In this document: positions 8,528-17,529 of the stretch, piece after piece
Layout of the letters: every line of letters begins with the position of its first letter
Numbering within the stretch: the stretch's first letter is position 1
Source: JBCBDX01 sp039822005
GTDB taxonomy: Bacteria; Pseudomonadota; Alphaproteobacteria; Rhizobiales; Rhizobiaceae
Assembly (NCBI GenBank): GCA_039822005.1
Contig: JBCBMZ010000008.1
Coordinates: 1-64,000, forward strand
Direction of reading: 5' to 3'
Length of the DNA: 64,000 nucleotides
The notes under the pieces: model-generated
What the model saw: the letters and a program-made list of their open reading frames with translations, nothing else
Told to the model about the DNA's origin: nothing
The model's database searches: none
Program-made: the position numbers and the translations under genes

Positions 8528-9529
8528 TTAGGCGACCTTATCGAGCAGCGGTTGAAGCGACGGGTGAATGTCACGTGCTTCGCTTGCAATAAACTTCAAC
8601 AACTGTCGCTCATTGCCATGCAGCAAACCGTCACGACCGATGCGGTCGACAAGCCATTGTGCTTCTGCACTGCAAATCGCTGCTGCGGCATGGTTTTCGG
8701 CTTCAAAACGCGCATTGCGTTCAGCAAAAGCAGTCTCAACGCGCGTATCGGCAAACACATTTTCGCTGAAGCCACGCAGCCCCCCCGCAAACATGCGTCC
8801 GAAAAATCCGCCAACATTCACATCTGTATCGTTCAACCATTCTTCGCGCGCGATGGCTTCGTCGCGTGTAGGTTGGACGTAGCCGAACGCAGCCAAAAGG
8901 CTAAATCCAATCGCCTTGGTGAAAAGGTCGCTCCAGGCCGGATCGTTTTTGGCTTCGACTGTCGCATCGTTAATTTCAAACAGGACTTCAGCTTCTTCGC
9001 GCGTTACCATTGCTTGGCCCACACCGCCGAAAGCATAAAGCACACGGCGCAGCATATCGACATCGGCCTTGGTGACTACACCGGCGCGCGCAACACGGCC
9101 TTTGGCCAAAGCGCCCTGCCCGTTCACCACAACTTCGGCCACCTGCTTGAGCGCAAAGGCAGACAAGATGGCAGGTGATTGTTTGGCGCGTTCCAGAACC
9201 TTGATCAACAACTCGATCTCGGTGCGTGTATCAACAATACCGTCTTTGGAAATGGCCCGGATGAGCCATTGCGCGTTTTCACGCGAAATGTAACCCCGAG
9301 GCGGCTCCAGACCGACAAGATAGTCACAGACCGCTTCGATGAAAAACACGTCCCACTCTTCACAGCGGTCGTGGCACGCACTATCGATCGCAAAAAGCGC
9401 CTCGGCCTCAGCGCGCGTCGCAACACCATCGCGATACACTTCGCGGCGCAAACGCAACACATCATCAGCAGTCACTTTATTGCGCGTCACCAACTCGCTT
9501 GCTACTTCCGGCAATACCAATTCACCCAT
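8528..9529 (-). CDS. Hypothetical cytosolic protein with two internal repeats
   Basis: The roughly 330-residue protein has no signal peptide or membrane segment and is strongly helical. It contains two related halves: VTADDVLRLRREVYRDGVATRAEAEALF...AQWLIRAISKDGIVDTRTE in the first and VTKADVDMLRRVLYAFGGVGQ...EEAEVLFEI...AQWLVDRIGRDGLLHGNE in the second. I do not recognise a named domain. The ATG at 9529 is preferred to an upstream ATG at 9580 because a GGAG lies just before it. Its divergent neighbour is a methyltransferase; there is no clue to function. Confidence 0.75.
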   Translation of the reverse strand: MGELVLPEVASELVTRNKVTADDVLRLRREVYRDGVATRAEAEALFAIDSACHDRCEEWDVFFIEAVCDYLVGLEPPRGYISRENAQWLIRAISKDGIVDTRTEIELLIKVLERAKQSPAILSAFALKQVAEVVVNGQGALAKGRVARAGVVTKADVDMLRRVLYAFGGVGQAMVTREEAEVLFEINDATVEAKNDPAWSDLFTKAIGFSLLAAFGYVQPTRDEAIAREEWLNDTDVNVGGFFGRMFAGGLRGFSENVFADTRVETAFAERNARFEAENHAAAAICSAEAQWLVDRIGRDGLLHGNERQLLKFIASEARDIHPSLQPLLDKVA

Positions 9530-9640
9530 CAAAATGCTCCAGCTCAAGGGATACCATTGGCCGACGCTAACAAAATGCATTTGAATTTCGGCTAAGGGTC
9601 ATGGTTAAGCAGGAATAACCAAACTAGATCAAATTGTTCC

Positions 9641-10468
9641 ATGACCGAGATAGACACTGAAGCGTTGACGCAGGCTTATGAGGCCGCACTCGCCCATGAA
9701 AAGGCAGGCCGACCGGACGAAGCCAAGCCCCTCTATGAAGAGTGCCTGTTGCTCGACCCTTCCGATCAGGTAGGGGCCAGTGTCAGACTGGCCGCCCTTG
9801 GATTGGCAAAGGCACCGGCAAAGGCACCTGACGCTTACGTGGAAGCATTGTTTGATCAGCATGCCGAAGATTTTGACGACATACTCACCGGTCAACTTGG
9901 CTACGCTGTCCCCATGCAACTCGCACAATGGCTGGACGCGCAGGACGCCGGTCCATTTGATCGTCTTTTGGATTTGGGCTGCGGCACAGGCCTCGTTGGC
10001 ATGATGCTGATGGAGCGGTGCCAGCATGCCACCGGGGTCGACTTGGCAGAAAAAATGGTCGAGGCCGCTGACGAACGCTCCGCCTATGACGCGCTCTTTG
10101 TCAATGAAGCGGTCCATTTTCTTGAAGAGTACGCCAAATCAAAAGACCCTGCGCACCAGCCTTTTGATCTGATCGTTGCCGCCGACGTGCTTCCTTATAT
10201 CGGCGCGTTGGAGCCGCTTTTTGACGGCATCGCAGCCAACGCTGAACCGGGTGCGCTACTTGCCATCTCGTGTGAAACCTTGCCGAACCTGCATACCGGG
10301 TGGTCGATCACGCCAAACCAACGTTTTGCGCATGCCAAAAAATATATCCATGACATGTGCGAACGCGCGGGATTTTTGGATGTGGAACTGTTTGAAGAAA
10401 TTACGGTGCGCACCGAACAAGGTGCGCCGATACCGGGCTATTTGATGGTGGCATCAATGCCCGAGTAA
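9641..10468 (+). CDS. TPR-containing class I SAM-dependent methyltransferase
   Basis: The N-terminal 60 residues form a TPR-like helical hairpin (AYEAALAHEKAGRPDEAKPL). They precede a Rossmann methyltransferase domain with motif I DLGCGTG near residue 110, an acidic end to strand 2 (GVDLAEKM) and motif IV FDLIVAADVL. The enzyme should be cytosolic; its substrate is unknown. Proteins of this TPR-methyltransferase class are widespread in alphaproteobacteria. The start ATG lacks a strong ribosome site. The 3' end overlaps the convergent mnmD by 15 bases. Confidence 0.88.
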   Translation: MTEIDTEALTQAYEAALAHEKAGRPDEAKPLYEECLLLDPSDQVGASVRLAALGLAKAPAKAPDAYVEALFDQHAEDFDDILTGQLGYAVPMQLAQWLDAQDAGPFDRLLDLGCGTGLVGMMLMERCQHATGVDLAEKMVEAADERSAYDALFVNEAVHFLEEYAKSKDPAHQPFDLIVAADVLPYIGALEPLFDGIAANAEPGALLAISCETLPNLHTGWSITPNQRFAHAKKYIHDMCERAGFLDVELFEEITVRTEQGAPIPGYLMVASMPE

Positions 10469-11155
10469 CCGACCACGGATCATCTCCCTTTTGGTGCCGT
10501 GCCCGGGTATTTTTTCAACCGCAAAACCCGCCGCCTCCAAATTGCGGCGCACCCAGCCCGCAGCCGTGTAGGTTGCAAATGTTCCGTTTTCCGATGTGTG
10601 ATCGGCCACCACCTGCATCAATTCAGCTGACCACATGGCCGCATTTTTGGCCGGAGCAAATCCGTCCAGATACCAGGCATCAACTTTGCCCGGCCATCGC
10701 GACATGCCGTGCATCGCGTCTGCGACATGCACTTCGCACATGGTTTGCGGATCGAGCTGAAACTGATTGGTTCCCGCCTTTACCTTTTCCCACTGAGGTA
10801 AAAAACGATCACATAATGGCAACAAATCCGGCCAGCGGCTGATTGACTGATGCATGGCGTCGGGAGCCATCGGATACGCCTCAAATGACACAAAAGTGAG
10901 CCGCTGGCTCGATTTTCTTTGCTTGATCCATTGCCGCCATGTTTCAAAAAGATTGAGCCCCGTGCCAAAACCAAGCTCCCCAATCACAAATTCATCGCCG
11001 GCACTCCAGCGTTCCGGCAATCCGTTCTGCTGCAAAAAGACGTAGGCCGTTTCGGCACGGCCATCCTGTCGCGCATAAAAATGGTCGCCAAACAGCGTCG
11101 AAAACGGCATATCGCCGTCAATCCATTCCAACTTTTCAGTTTGCTCTTTGTCCAT
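10454..11155 (-). CDS. mnmD: tRNA wobble-uridine methyltransferase MnmD (MnmC1-like)
   Basis: The protein carries the DUF752/MnmC N-domain features: LEWIDGDMPFSTLFGDHFYA at the start, the SAM-binding ELGFGTGLN, the acidic VDAWYLDGFAPAKN motif and a C-terminal FATYTAAGWVRRNLEAAGF. MnmD completes the 5-methylaminomethyl group on U34 of tRNAs. It is encoded without the oxidase half found in enterobacterial MnmC; an oxidase of the right family lies head to head. Either ATG 11155 or ATG 11164 may be the start. The longer frame reaching 11305 is antisense to the oxidase and is not credible. Confidence 0.9.
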   Translation of the reverse strand: MDKEQTEKLEWIDGDMPFSTLFGDHFYARQDGRAETAYVFLQQNGLPERWSAGDEFVIGELGFGTGLNLFETWRQWIKQRKSSQRLTFVSFEAYPMAPDAMHQSISRWPDLLPLCDRFLPQWEKVKAGTNQFQLDPQTMCEVHVADAMHGMSRWPGKVDAWYLDGFAPAKNAAMWSAELMQVVADHTSENGTFATYTAAGWVRRNLEAAGFAVEKIPGHGTKREMIRGRLLGH

Positions 11156-12242
11156 GGTGTCCATTTCTAACAGCGCCAAGCCAGATATCACCATCATCGG
11201 TGGCGGCATTGTCGGCCTTTGGAGCGCGCAGATCGCCGCCAAACGCGGCTTGAAAGTCCGGCTAATCGAAAAGCGCACTTTGGGCTCGGGCGCAAGTGGC
11301 GGCATGCTGGGGGCTTTGATGCCGCATCATCCCGGCGGCTGGTCAGACAAAAAAGGATTCCAACTCAAGGGGTTACTGTCACTGCCGGATTCAATTTCTG
11401 AATTGGAGCAAGATACCGGCATCGCTTGCGGCTATGGGCGTGTTGGCCGCATCCAGCCCATAGGCCATGCAGAAAAACGTCGCCAAAGCCAAGCTTGGGT
11501 TGACGGCGCGGCCGAACATTGGCCGGAAGGTTTGAACTGGCAAATCCAGGATAACCAACCCGCCCCCGGCTGGGTTGATCAAATTGCAGACCATGGTTGG
11601 AATACGGATACACTGTCTGCGCGCATCAACCCGCGCGCGCTCATCAACGCTCTTTCCAAATGGGCGCACAACAACCCCGCCGTCGAAGTTCTAGAAGGTC
11701 AGGAAGTTCTTTCTCTTCCCAAAGATACGGCTACCATCCTTGCAGCAGGCCTCGGTAGCTTCCCCCTCATAAGCCCAGAAGAACCGGGAAAAGCTGGCAA
11801 AGGCGTCAAGGGTCAGGGCGCGCTTTTAAAGCCATCGGCACCTATCGATCCCAACGGACCAATCATCTATGACAATGGCACCTACGTCATTGCCCATGCC
11901 GACGGGACAATTGCTGTTGGATCAACATCAGAAAACGAATTTGATCATCCAACCACAACGGACGAGAAGCTGGACGCGATCATCGCGAGTGCAAGGCGTC
12001 TCTGCCCGCCCCTTCGAGACTCCCAAATCTTGGAAAAATGGGCCGGTGTGCGCCCCAAGGCAGGCAAACCCGACCCGCTTTTGGGCCCGCTGCCGGAACA
12101 TGAGCATATCATTGTTGCGACCGGTGGATTTAAAATCACTTTCGCCATCGCCCACGTGATGGCGGAGAGCTCTGTCAGCCTTGCCGTTGAGGAGAGCGTT
12201 GAGGTACCTTTATCGTTTTTGCCCGCTTCCCGACTTTTGTGA
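11154..12242 (+). CDS. FAD-dependent oxidoreductase, DAO family (possible MnmC2-type partner)
   Basis: The N-terminus has the dinucleotide-binding motif DITIIGGGIVGLWSAQIA followed by GSGASGGMLGALMPH, both typical of the glycine/D-amino-acid oxidase family that includes the C-terminal half of MnmC. The C-terminus holds WAGVRPKAGKPDPLLGP and a second FAD contact region. The 362-residue length fits a single-domain enzyme. In bifunctional MnmC this oxidase removes the carboxymethyl group before MnmD methylates the amine; the head-to-head placement with mnmD suggests that role here. Other DAO substrates remain possible. The start is ATG 11154 or TTG 11148, without a good ribosome site. Confidence 0.8.
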   Translation: MVSISNSAKPDITIIGGGIVGLWSAQIAAKRGLKVRLIEKRTLGSGASGGMLGALMPHHPGGWSDKKGFQLKGLLSLPDSISELEQDTGIACGYGRVGRIQPIGHAEKRRQSQAWVDGAAEHWPEGLNWQIQDNQPAPGWVDQIADHGWNTDTLSARINPRALINALSKWAHNNPAVEVLEGQEVLSLPKDTATILAAGLGSFPLISPEEPGKAGKGVKGQGALLKPSAPIDPNGPIIYDNGTYVIAHADGTIAVGSTSENEFDHPTTTDEKLDAIIASARRLCPPLRDSQILEKWAGVRPKAGKPDPLLGPLPEHEHIIVATGGFKITFAIAHVMAESSVSLAVEESVEVPLSFLPASRLL

Positions 12243-12404
12243 CATTCTGGCAGCTGTGCTTTTGAAATTCATATGACGCCCCCAAAACACGCTCGTTTTT
12301 TCTGGCAAGAGCGCTTAAAAGCCCAAACAGGGAACTACCGACAGGCTATCCGGAGTATCACAGCTGTGAAATCCGGTTGGATGTCGAGCGAGGGAGAAAA
12401 GACC

Positions 12405-13247
12405 ATGTCCGACAACAAGCCGGAAACAGAAATTGACGTCACCAAAGCCTGGCAAGCGTCGCAAGACCAAAAATCGTCAGCCAAACGCCTTCGAATTTTT
12501 GCTGGGCTCTCGTGGCTGGTGGCCATTGGCGGGGAGATTGCCGGGATCGTACTGCTGCTGCGCGGCTATTTCGATCAGGGCAATCTGGCAATCCTGATCG
12601 GCTTGCTAGTCGGCATTGCGGTCTTTGCAATTGCTGGTAGCCTTCTGTGGAAAGCGGCCAACAAGCACGAACCTGCCAGCAAATCCGAGCCGTTCCGTTT
12701 CTTCGTTCAGAACCAACTGGGCGCCATTATTACGCTCATCGCGTTCTTGCCGCTGATTGTCCTGATCCTGATGGACAAGGACATGGACCCGAAAAACAAA
12801 CAGATTGCCGGTGGCATTGGCGCAGGCCTTGCTGTGATCGCAACACTTTTCGGCATCAGCTACCAGCCACCATCCGTTGAACAATATTCGCTCGACATGA
12901 ATGAGTGTGCGGCGCAAATACGGTCCGGCGAACCGACCACCGCCTGCTCACCGGAGGTCGCCGAACAGGCGCAGGATATTGCCCGTGATACGGAAGCCGT
13001 CGCAGCTGCCACAGCCGACGCCGACAATCCGAACGGCCGCGATGTTGTCTACTGGATCACACCGCCGGACGGTGAAACCCGACATGACTCACCGCGGGTC
13101 TTCCACCTTTGTGAGGACGTCAGCATATTGCGCGACAAGCCGGTAACCAGCGGCTCGGTTACGGAAGCCTATTCCCAAAACGTAATCCGCATCACAAAGC
13201 AGATTACGATGGAGCAAAACCAGTGCGGGTTTGAAGTCGCCAACTGA
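12405..13247 (+). CDS. Membrane protein of unknown function
   Basis: ATG 12405 follows GAGGGAGAAAAG and gives a 280-residue protein; the upstream extension has no such site. There are four hydrophobic segments at about residues 28-50, 58-78, 100-120 and 130-150, then a 130-residue hydrophilic C-terminal domain with four cysteines that would face the periplasm if the count is right. No family is recognised. The gene ends directly against the convergent DUF3179 gene, with no spacer. Confidence 0.75.
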   Translation: MSDNKPETEIDVTKAWQASQDQKSSAKRLRIFAGLSWLVAIGGEIAGIVLLLRGYFDQGNLAILIGLLVGIAVFAIAGSLLWKAANKHEPASKSEPFRFFVQNQLGAIITLIAFLPLIVLILMDKDMDPKNKQIAGGIGAGLAVIATLFGISYQPPSVEQYSLDMNECAAQIRSGEPTTACSPEVAEQAQDIARDTEAVAAATADADNPNGRDVVYWITPPDGETRHDSPRVFHLCEDVSILRDKPVTSGSVTEAYSQNVIRITKQITMEQNQCGFEVAN

Positions 13248-14627
13248 TCACCCAGCCCAAAGTTCTGTGTCCGGATAAAACTGGGACCAGGCGAACCAAA
13301 ACGCCTGGTGGCTGCCCAGATCATTGCCCAGTTCGTCAACGGCCCTGATACCGCCCGCATCCAGGGCCAGTCGTACATTCTCAAAAGCGATTACTTCGCC
13401 TTTTGTCAGTGCGATGAGGGCCGCACTCCGTTGAAAAGCGACCGGTTTGCCTGAAGCGGTCGTTACGCCGATAATGTCTTCTTGAACCGGCAAGCGCGGG
13501 TCGACATCACCGATGGGGAAAATCGGGCCATTGGCATCGCGTCCATTTCGAAAATCGAAATCACGACCCAGCGCAAGCGCCTCGACCAGAACAGTCGTCT
13601 CCGGGTGCGCCCGCTTCCACGTCCCCCAATCGGTCGTAACAACAGAGGCCTGTTCCAGCTTAATGCCCTTCTCGGCAAGTGGCCCCGTCACGGCAGTGCC
13701 GCGAAACGTATCGAACACAGAATAGGTCTCAATATCATACATGACCTTGTTGGAGCGTATCAAAAGCCCGGAAGTGCGCAAAATTGGCCGTTCGACCCCT
13801 TCGGGCATGTTATCGGTGAAATAGGCCTGCGCCGAGCCGCACAAGGTACAATAGGGAATGCCCAGATCACGCCCACCGAGCGTGTCATTGACCATCTCCC
13901 GCACTTCCATGATTTGACGGGGATAGGCGCGCGCTTTTCCATTGATCACGATACCGAAAACCACATCGCCATCGTCCAGCCAGTCAGCTTCTGCCGCGCT
14001 GATCACATCGGGATTGTCGGCAGCAGGAATGCAGTTACACAGGCTATCTGTGGTGTCATAGGCGCGGTTATCTATCAGCACGCCCCCCCACGAAACATGG
14101 CGCCAGTCGATGTCACCTTCAACAAATATCTGATCCCATCCGGGCACGACGCTGGTAAAGATTTCACGCTTTGAAGCCAGATAATCCGGTGGTTCAGGTA
14201 TGTCCCAGGCGATCAAATGATCGGTAATAACGCCCCAATGGTTTATGCGTGGCGGCTCGATGCCGAGCAACTTCGCTGCAGCGCCCCCCAAAATGGCACT
14301 CAGACTTGGGCCGGTGGCAAACCGCATTAAATCGGCAATCAACCAGGCAAGGCGCGGATCACCGGATTTACCAATCTCATCGACCGCAAGCACCTGATCT
14401 CGGCTCCAGGTTGACTGGGACGCGGGGTTAATCAGGCCAATTTGAACCGCCCGTTTGAGCTCGTTCGACAAAGGCTCGGCGGGTATGGTTGGCGGCTGGC
14501 CAAACTGTTCGATCACATAGGCGGGCAATGGGGCGGCTTCCTGACTGTACCCCAACGAAACAAGTGCAAGCGAAGAAGAGATAGACAGCACCAGCACTGT
14601 TGCGCCAAGTCGGTTACGGCTGATCAT
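13248..14627 (-). CDS. DUF3179 domain-containing secreted protein
   Basis: After a signal peptide (about residues 1-30), the protein has the DUF3179 hallmarks: a GKARAYPRQIMEVREMVND stretch, the CxxC-containing IPYCTLCGSA, and the SGLLIRSNKVMYD motif, followed by TDWGTWKRAHPETTVL. The biochemical role of DUF3179 is not established; the paired cysteines and conserved Tyr/Arg suggest a cofactor or metal site, as inference only. ATG 14627 follows GGAGGG at good spacing. The length of 459 residues is longer than many members, because of an N-terminal helical region. Confidence 0.88.
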   Translation of the reverse strand: MISRNRLGATVLVLSISSSLALVSLGYSQEAAPLPAYVIEQFGQPPTIPAEPLSNELKRAVQIGLINPASQSTWSRDQVLAVDEIGKSGDPRLAWLIADLMRFATGPSLSAILGGAAAKLLGIEPPRINHWGVITDHLIAWDIPEPPDYLASKREIFTSVVPGWDQIFVEGDIDWRHVSWGGVLIDNRAYDTTDSLCNCIPAADNPDVISAAEADWLDDGDVVFGIVINGKARAYPRQIMEVREMVNDTLGGRDLGIPYCTLCGSAQAYFTDNMPEGVERPILRTSGLLIRSNKVMYDIETYSVFDTFRGTAVTGPLAEKGIKLEQASVVTTDWGTWKRAHPETTVLVEALALGRDFDFRNGRDANGPIFPIGDVDPRLPVQEDIIGVTTASGKPVAFQRSAALIALTKGEVIAFENVRLALDAGGIRAVDELGNDLGSHQAFWFAWSQFYPDTELWAG

Positions 14628-14741
14628 GTGCGAGCCCTCCAGTAGGTTCATGATGCGTTATCGCACCCTCACCGCGAAGTTTGCGGAAGGCTACTCACAA
14701 ACGATCAGCTTTTGGTGATGAGCAAATCGACACAAGCGCAG

Positions 14742-15884
14742 CTAGCCGGTCCCTTTCGGCGGAATAAGTTCCTTTTGCAGCTTACGAAGCGTCCACCAAT
14801 AACGGACATTAAACGGGTTCATAAGCGCCACCACGTACCAAGGACGTCCCTTTACAGCGTTCACTATCTTGTCGCGGTGGGACAACCTCTTGGGAAGAGC
14901 TCTCATCACCCCTCCGGTGGTAAAGATATCAGCGGTTTTCTCGGCGATACCCAAATTGGGGAAATCCGATTCGACGATTGCGCCGGCCCCGTGTCCGATC
15001 CACGTCATGCGCATTTTCCGCATATGAAGCCGGTTGCGCGCCAAAGCGATAAGCTTGCATTTTTCAATAATGTAATCGCGGATCAGCGCTTCAAGTCTTT
15101 GCGCACGTTCTGCGTCAATCAAACCCAATGATTGCGCATCATGGGTAGTCTTTAGCGCATACACCATTTGCGTGGTTGACTCTGAACTATTCTCAACCGC
15201 GAAAATATCCTTGTCATCCGTGTTTCGGCCAATTGCACCGCGACTGCTTGCATGTTTGCGAAGGAGTAGCGTCGGTTCTTCGAGATAGTAAATTCCCTTC
15301 AGTAACGCTGCACGATAAGGGATCACCCAATCCGAGGCGCGGGCCGTTCCATCAACGTCAACAGGACCAAACTTCGTAAAAACATCTCTGTGCCAGCTCA
15401 GTACTGGCCCGTGCATGTGGTTTGACCAACCATTCTCGGCAAATTCCTCGGCAAGGATCAGCCTATCGCCGGTATTGCACACAGGTCCGATCAGCTCTCC
15501 GTCGGCAGTCATCTTGATGGCATTGGATGTCACCATGCTAACATCATGCTTGCGGTAGGCATCCATGATTAGCGAGACACGATGTGGATACTGAATATCA
15601 TCGTCATGGGCGCAAATGATATACTCGCCGGATGCTCGATCCATCAGGACATTGAAATTGCCCATCGACAGATTTTTCTCGTTGCGACCGATTTTTACAA
15701 CATGTGGGCCTTTATAGGCACCCACAACGCGCTGGATCACCTCAAATGCGTCGTCCGGTGATGCGTCGTCCTGAATGATGATTTCCAAGCAGTCATATTC
15801 AAGCGCCAGAATGCTCTCCAAAGCAGCTTCAAGATATGGCTGGTGTCGGTATACCGGGACAACGACGGATACGGGTAGGGTCAT
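14742..15884 (-). CDS. Family 2 glycosyltransferase
   Basis: The GT-A fold begins with PVSVVVPVYRHQPYLEAAL and contains the nucleotide-binding EIIIQDDASPD and the metal-binding DDD of IICAHDDDIQYP. The C-terminal part is basic and may associate with the membrane. The 380-residue enzyme would add a sugar to a surface glycan or lipid, but the donor and acceptor are not readable. It starts 8 bases after the stop of an ArnA/decarboxylase-like epimerase, so the two form an operon that probably supplies and uses one nucleotide sugar. Confidence 0.9.
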   Translation of the reverse strand: MTLPVSVVVPVYRHQPYLEAALESILALEYDCLEIIIQDDASPDDAFEVIQRVVGAYKGPHVVKIGRNEKNLSMGNFNVLMDRASGEYIICAHDDDIQYPHRVSLIMDAYRKHDVSMVTSNAIKMTADGELIGPVCNTGDRLILAEEFAENGWSNHMHGPVLSWHRDVFTKFGPVDVDGTARASDWVIPYRAALLKGIYYLEEPTLLLRKHASSRGAIGRNTDDKDIFAVENSSESTTQMVYALKTTHDAQSLGLIDAERAQRLEALIRDYIIEKCKLIALARNRLHMRKMRMTWIGHGAGAIVESDFPNLGIAEKTADIFTTGGVMRALPKRLSHRDKIVNAVKGRPWYVVALMNPFNVRYWWTLRKLQKELIPPKGTG

Positions 15885-15892
15885 TTCGACGT

Positions 15893-16945
15893 CTAGTCCA
15901 GATTGTCCATCGCCGCTTGGGTGAGCCTGTGGCGATTATCCCAAGTGTAACGCATCGTGTCTTCGAGCAACTCGCGCAAGCCGATTTTGGGAGTCCAACC
16001 CAATGCGGAAATCTTGTCGATTTTCGGCATACGACGTTCGGTATCTTCGTACCCCTCCCCATAAAATTCTTGTCCGCTTACCGACAAAACATTCGAAGGT
16101 GGTCCCGAGCCGTCGAACTCCTGGCGGTAAATGTCCTGCATCAAAGCCGCGAGATCAGCGATCGCAATCTCATTGTTTGGATTGCCAATGTTGAAAATTT
16201 GCCGACTGGATTGACCCGGGTTGTCGAGAATGGCCAGCAGAGCATCCACCAGATCATTCACATGGATAAACGTTCTGAGCGACATGCCACCGTCAACAAG
16301 TCTGAGTGCCTCGCCATTGATAAGCGCGGACATGAAGTAAGAAAAAACACGCGGCGCCCCATCGTCAGCGTCCACCATAACGTGATCGATCAAAGGGCCA
16401 ACTACGTTAAACGGGCGAACGATGGTGTAATCCAATCCGCTTGTGACGCCGTGCCCGACGATCAAACGATCCAGCATTTGTTTCGTAGCCGAATACATCC
16501 AGCGGTGGCTCTTGATTGGGCCAGTGATGCAGTTGGTCTCGTCTTCATCAAACGGCTCGGTCGAACCAAGCGCCTTGCCATACACCTCTGATGTGGAAAA
16601 ATGGACAAGCTTCTTGTTATGTTTGAGGCAGGCATTAATGACTTTGCTGCCATCAAAAAGGTTCAACTGGGCTACAGCAACAGGGTCGTTGACATAGAGC
16701 TTCGGCGATGCTCGTGACGCCATGTTAAAGACAACGTCATGGGTCGAAACAAGCTCATCGAGCGCATCATCATCTGTACTGATATCGAGTGGATGAAACT
16801 CGAACGGTTCGTTCTCAAATTTGATCTTGAGTTTTGCGCTCCAGATATCGGCTTGCGCAACCGAATATTCCGGCGAATTTGCAAGTTTGTGAGACAAATG
16901 ACTGCCCAGAAACCCTGCCCCGCCGACGCAGAGAATTTTTTTCAT
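15893..16945 (-). CDS. NAD-dependent epimerase/decarboxylase, ArnA C-domain-like
   Basis: The extended SDR fold has GGAGFLGSHL at the NAD site, the Ser of HFSTSEVYGK, a catalytic YSATK and RPFNVVGP. The C-terminal signature GEGYEDTERRMPKIDKI matches the UDP-glucuronate decarboxylase domain of ArnA and UDP-apiose/xylose synthases better than simple UDP-glucose epimerases. The likely reaction is oxidation and decarboxylation or epimerisation of a UDP-sugar. The 350-residue length fits. The neighbour downstream is a glycosyltransferase that probably uses its product. Confidence 0.85.
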   Translation of the reverse strand: MKKILCVGGAGFLGSHLSHKLANSPEYSVAQADIWSAKLKIKFENEPFEFHPLDISTDDDALDELVSTHDVVFNMASRASPKLYVNDPVAVAQLNLFDGSKVINACLKHNKKLVHFSTSEVYGKALGSTEPFDEDETNCITGPIKSHRWMYSATKQMLDRLIVGHGVTSGLDYTIVRPFNVVGPLIDHVMVDADDGAPRVFSYFMSALINGEALRLVDGGMSLRTFIHVNDLVDALLAILDNPGQSSRQIFNIGNPNNEIAIADLAALMQDIYRQEFDGSGPPSNVLSVSGQEFYGEGYEDTERRMPKIDKISALGWTPKIGLRELLEDTMRYTWDNRHRLTQAAMDNLD

Positions 16946-17059
16946 TGACCCACTTAACTGCTCTGATCCTGCGGATTAGTCTATAGATGACTAATCAATT
17001 GGCGTCGAGTGTGCGAACAGTATTGGTAAGATATTGCCTTAAGGACAGGAAGAGAGGGT

Positions 17060-17377
17060 TCATTTGGACGACACTTGATTGGCCTCAAGCTTTTCCCAAA
17101 CATGCATTCGACCCTTTTGTCGCGCATCAGCAAGCCACAGCTTTCTGCGCACATCCGGTGTTTCATGCTGGCGATAGAGCCCACCTAAAAATTTCAGCCA
17201 ATCGATTGCTAAGCCCAGCTTGACCATTTCGGCTGACAGATCTCTGCGATCTTCAAGATAGCGTTTGGCGACTGTGCGACCATGGTCATCGACCTCCGTC
17301 ACCTCAGCACGAACCCGTTGCCGCTTGCATAGCGCAACCAATGCCCATTTTGCCTTCTGGCCGTAGGGGTGACTTAT
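17060..17377 (-). pseudogene. 5'-truncated thermonuclease (SNase-like) remnant
   Basis: The minus-strand frame is open from an in-frame TAG at 17378-17380 down to 17060 but has no plausible start. It reads as the C-terminal half of a staphylococcal-nuclease-like protein: YGQKAKWALVAL, then VTEVDDHGRTVAKRYLE, then DLSAEMVKLGLAIDW. The N-terminal OB-fold half, with one catalytic Arg and the Ca-binding Asp residues, is missing. The SNase assignment comes from the D-x-x-GRTVA and EMVxxGxAxxW pattern. The AT-rich DNA just upstream (17380-17530) may mark the deletion point. Confidence 0.6.
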
Positions 17378-17529
17378 CTATGGCGCGTCAGACGTTTTAA
17401 AAACCAAAAACAAAATAAAACAAAAGCAGTGAAGACGAATAAACGAAATTGATCCAAAATAGGCTCAACGCGAAACACAGACAACTATTTGATATCTTTG
17501 ATATTTTACAGAATAAAAAAGTAAATAAC

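Noticed and set aside
13482..14174. Plus-strand frame of about 230 codons opposite the DUF3179 gene
   Set aside because: The DUF3179 motifs on the minus strand are unmistakable and the plus frame has no family features.
15836..16591. Plus-strand frame of about 250 codons opposite the epimerase gene
   Set aside because: It is rich in Arg and His, has no motif, and sits opposite a fully conserved nucleotide-sugar enzyme.
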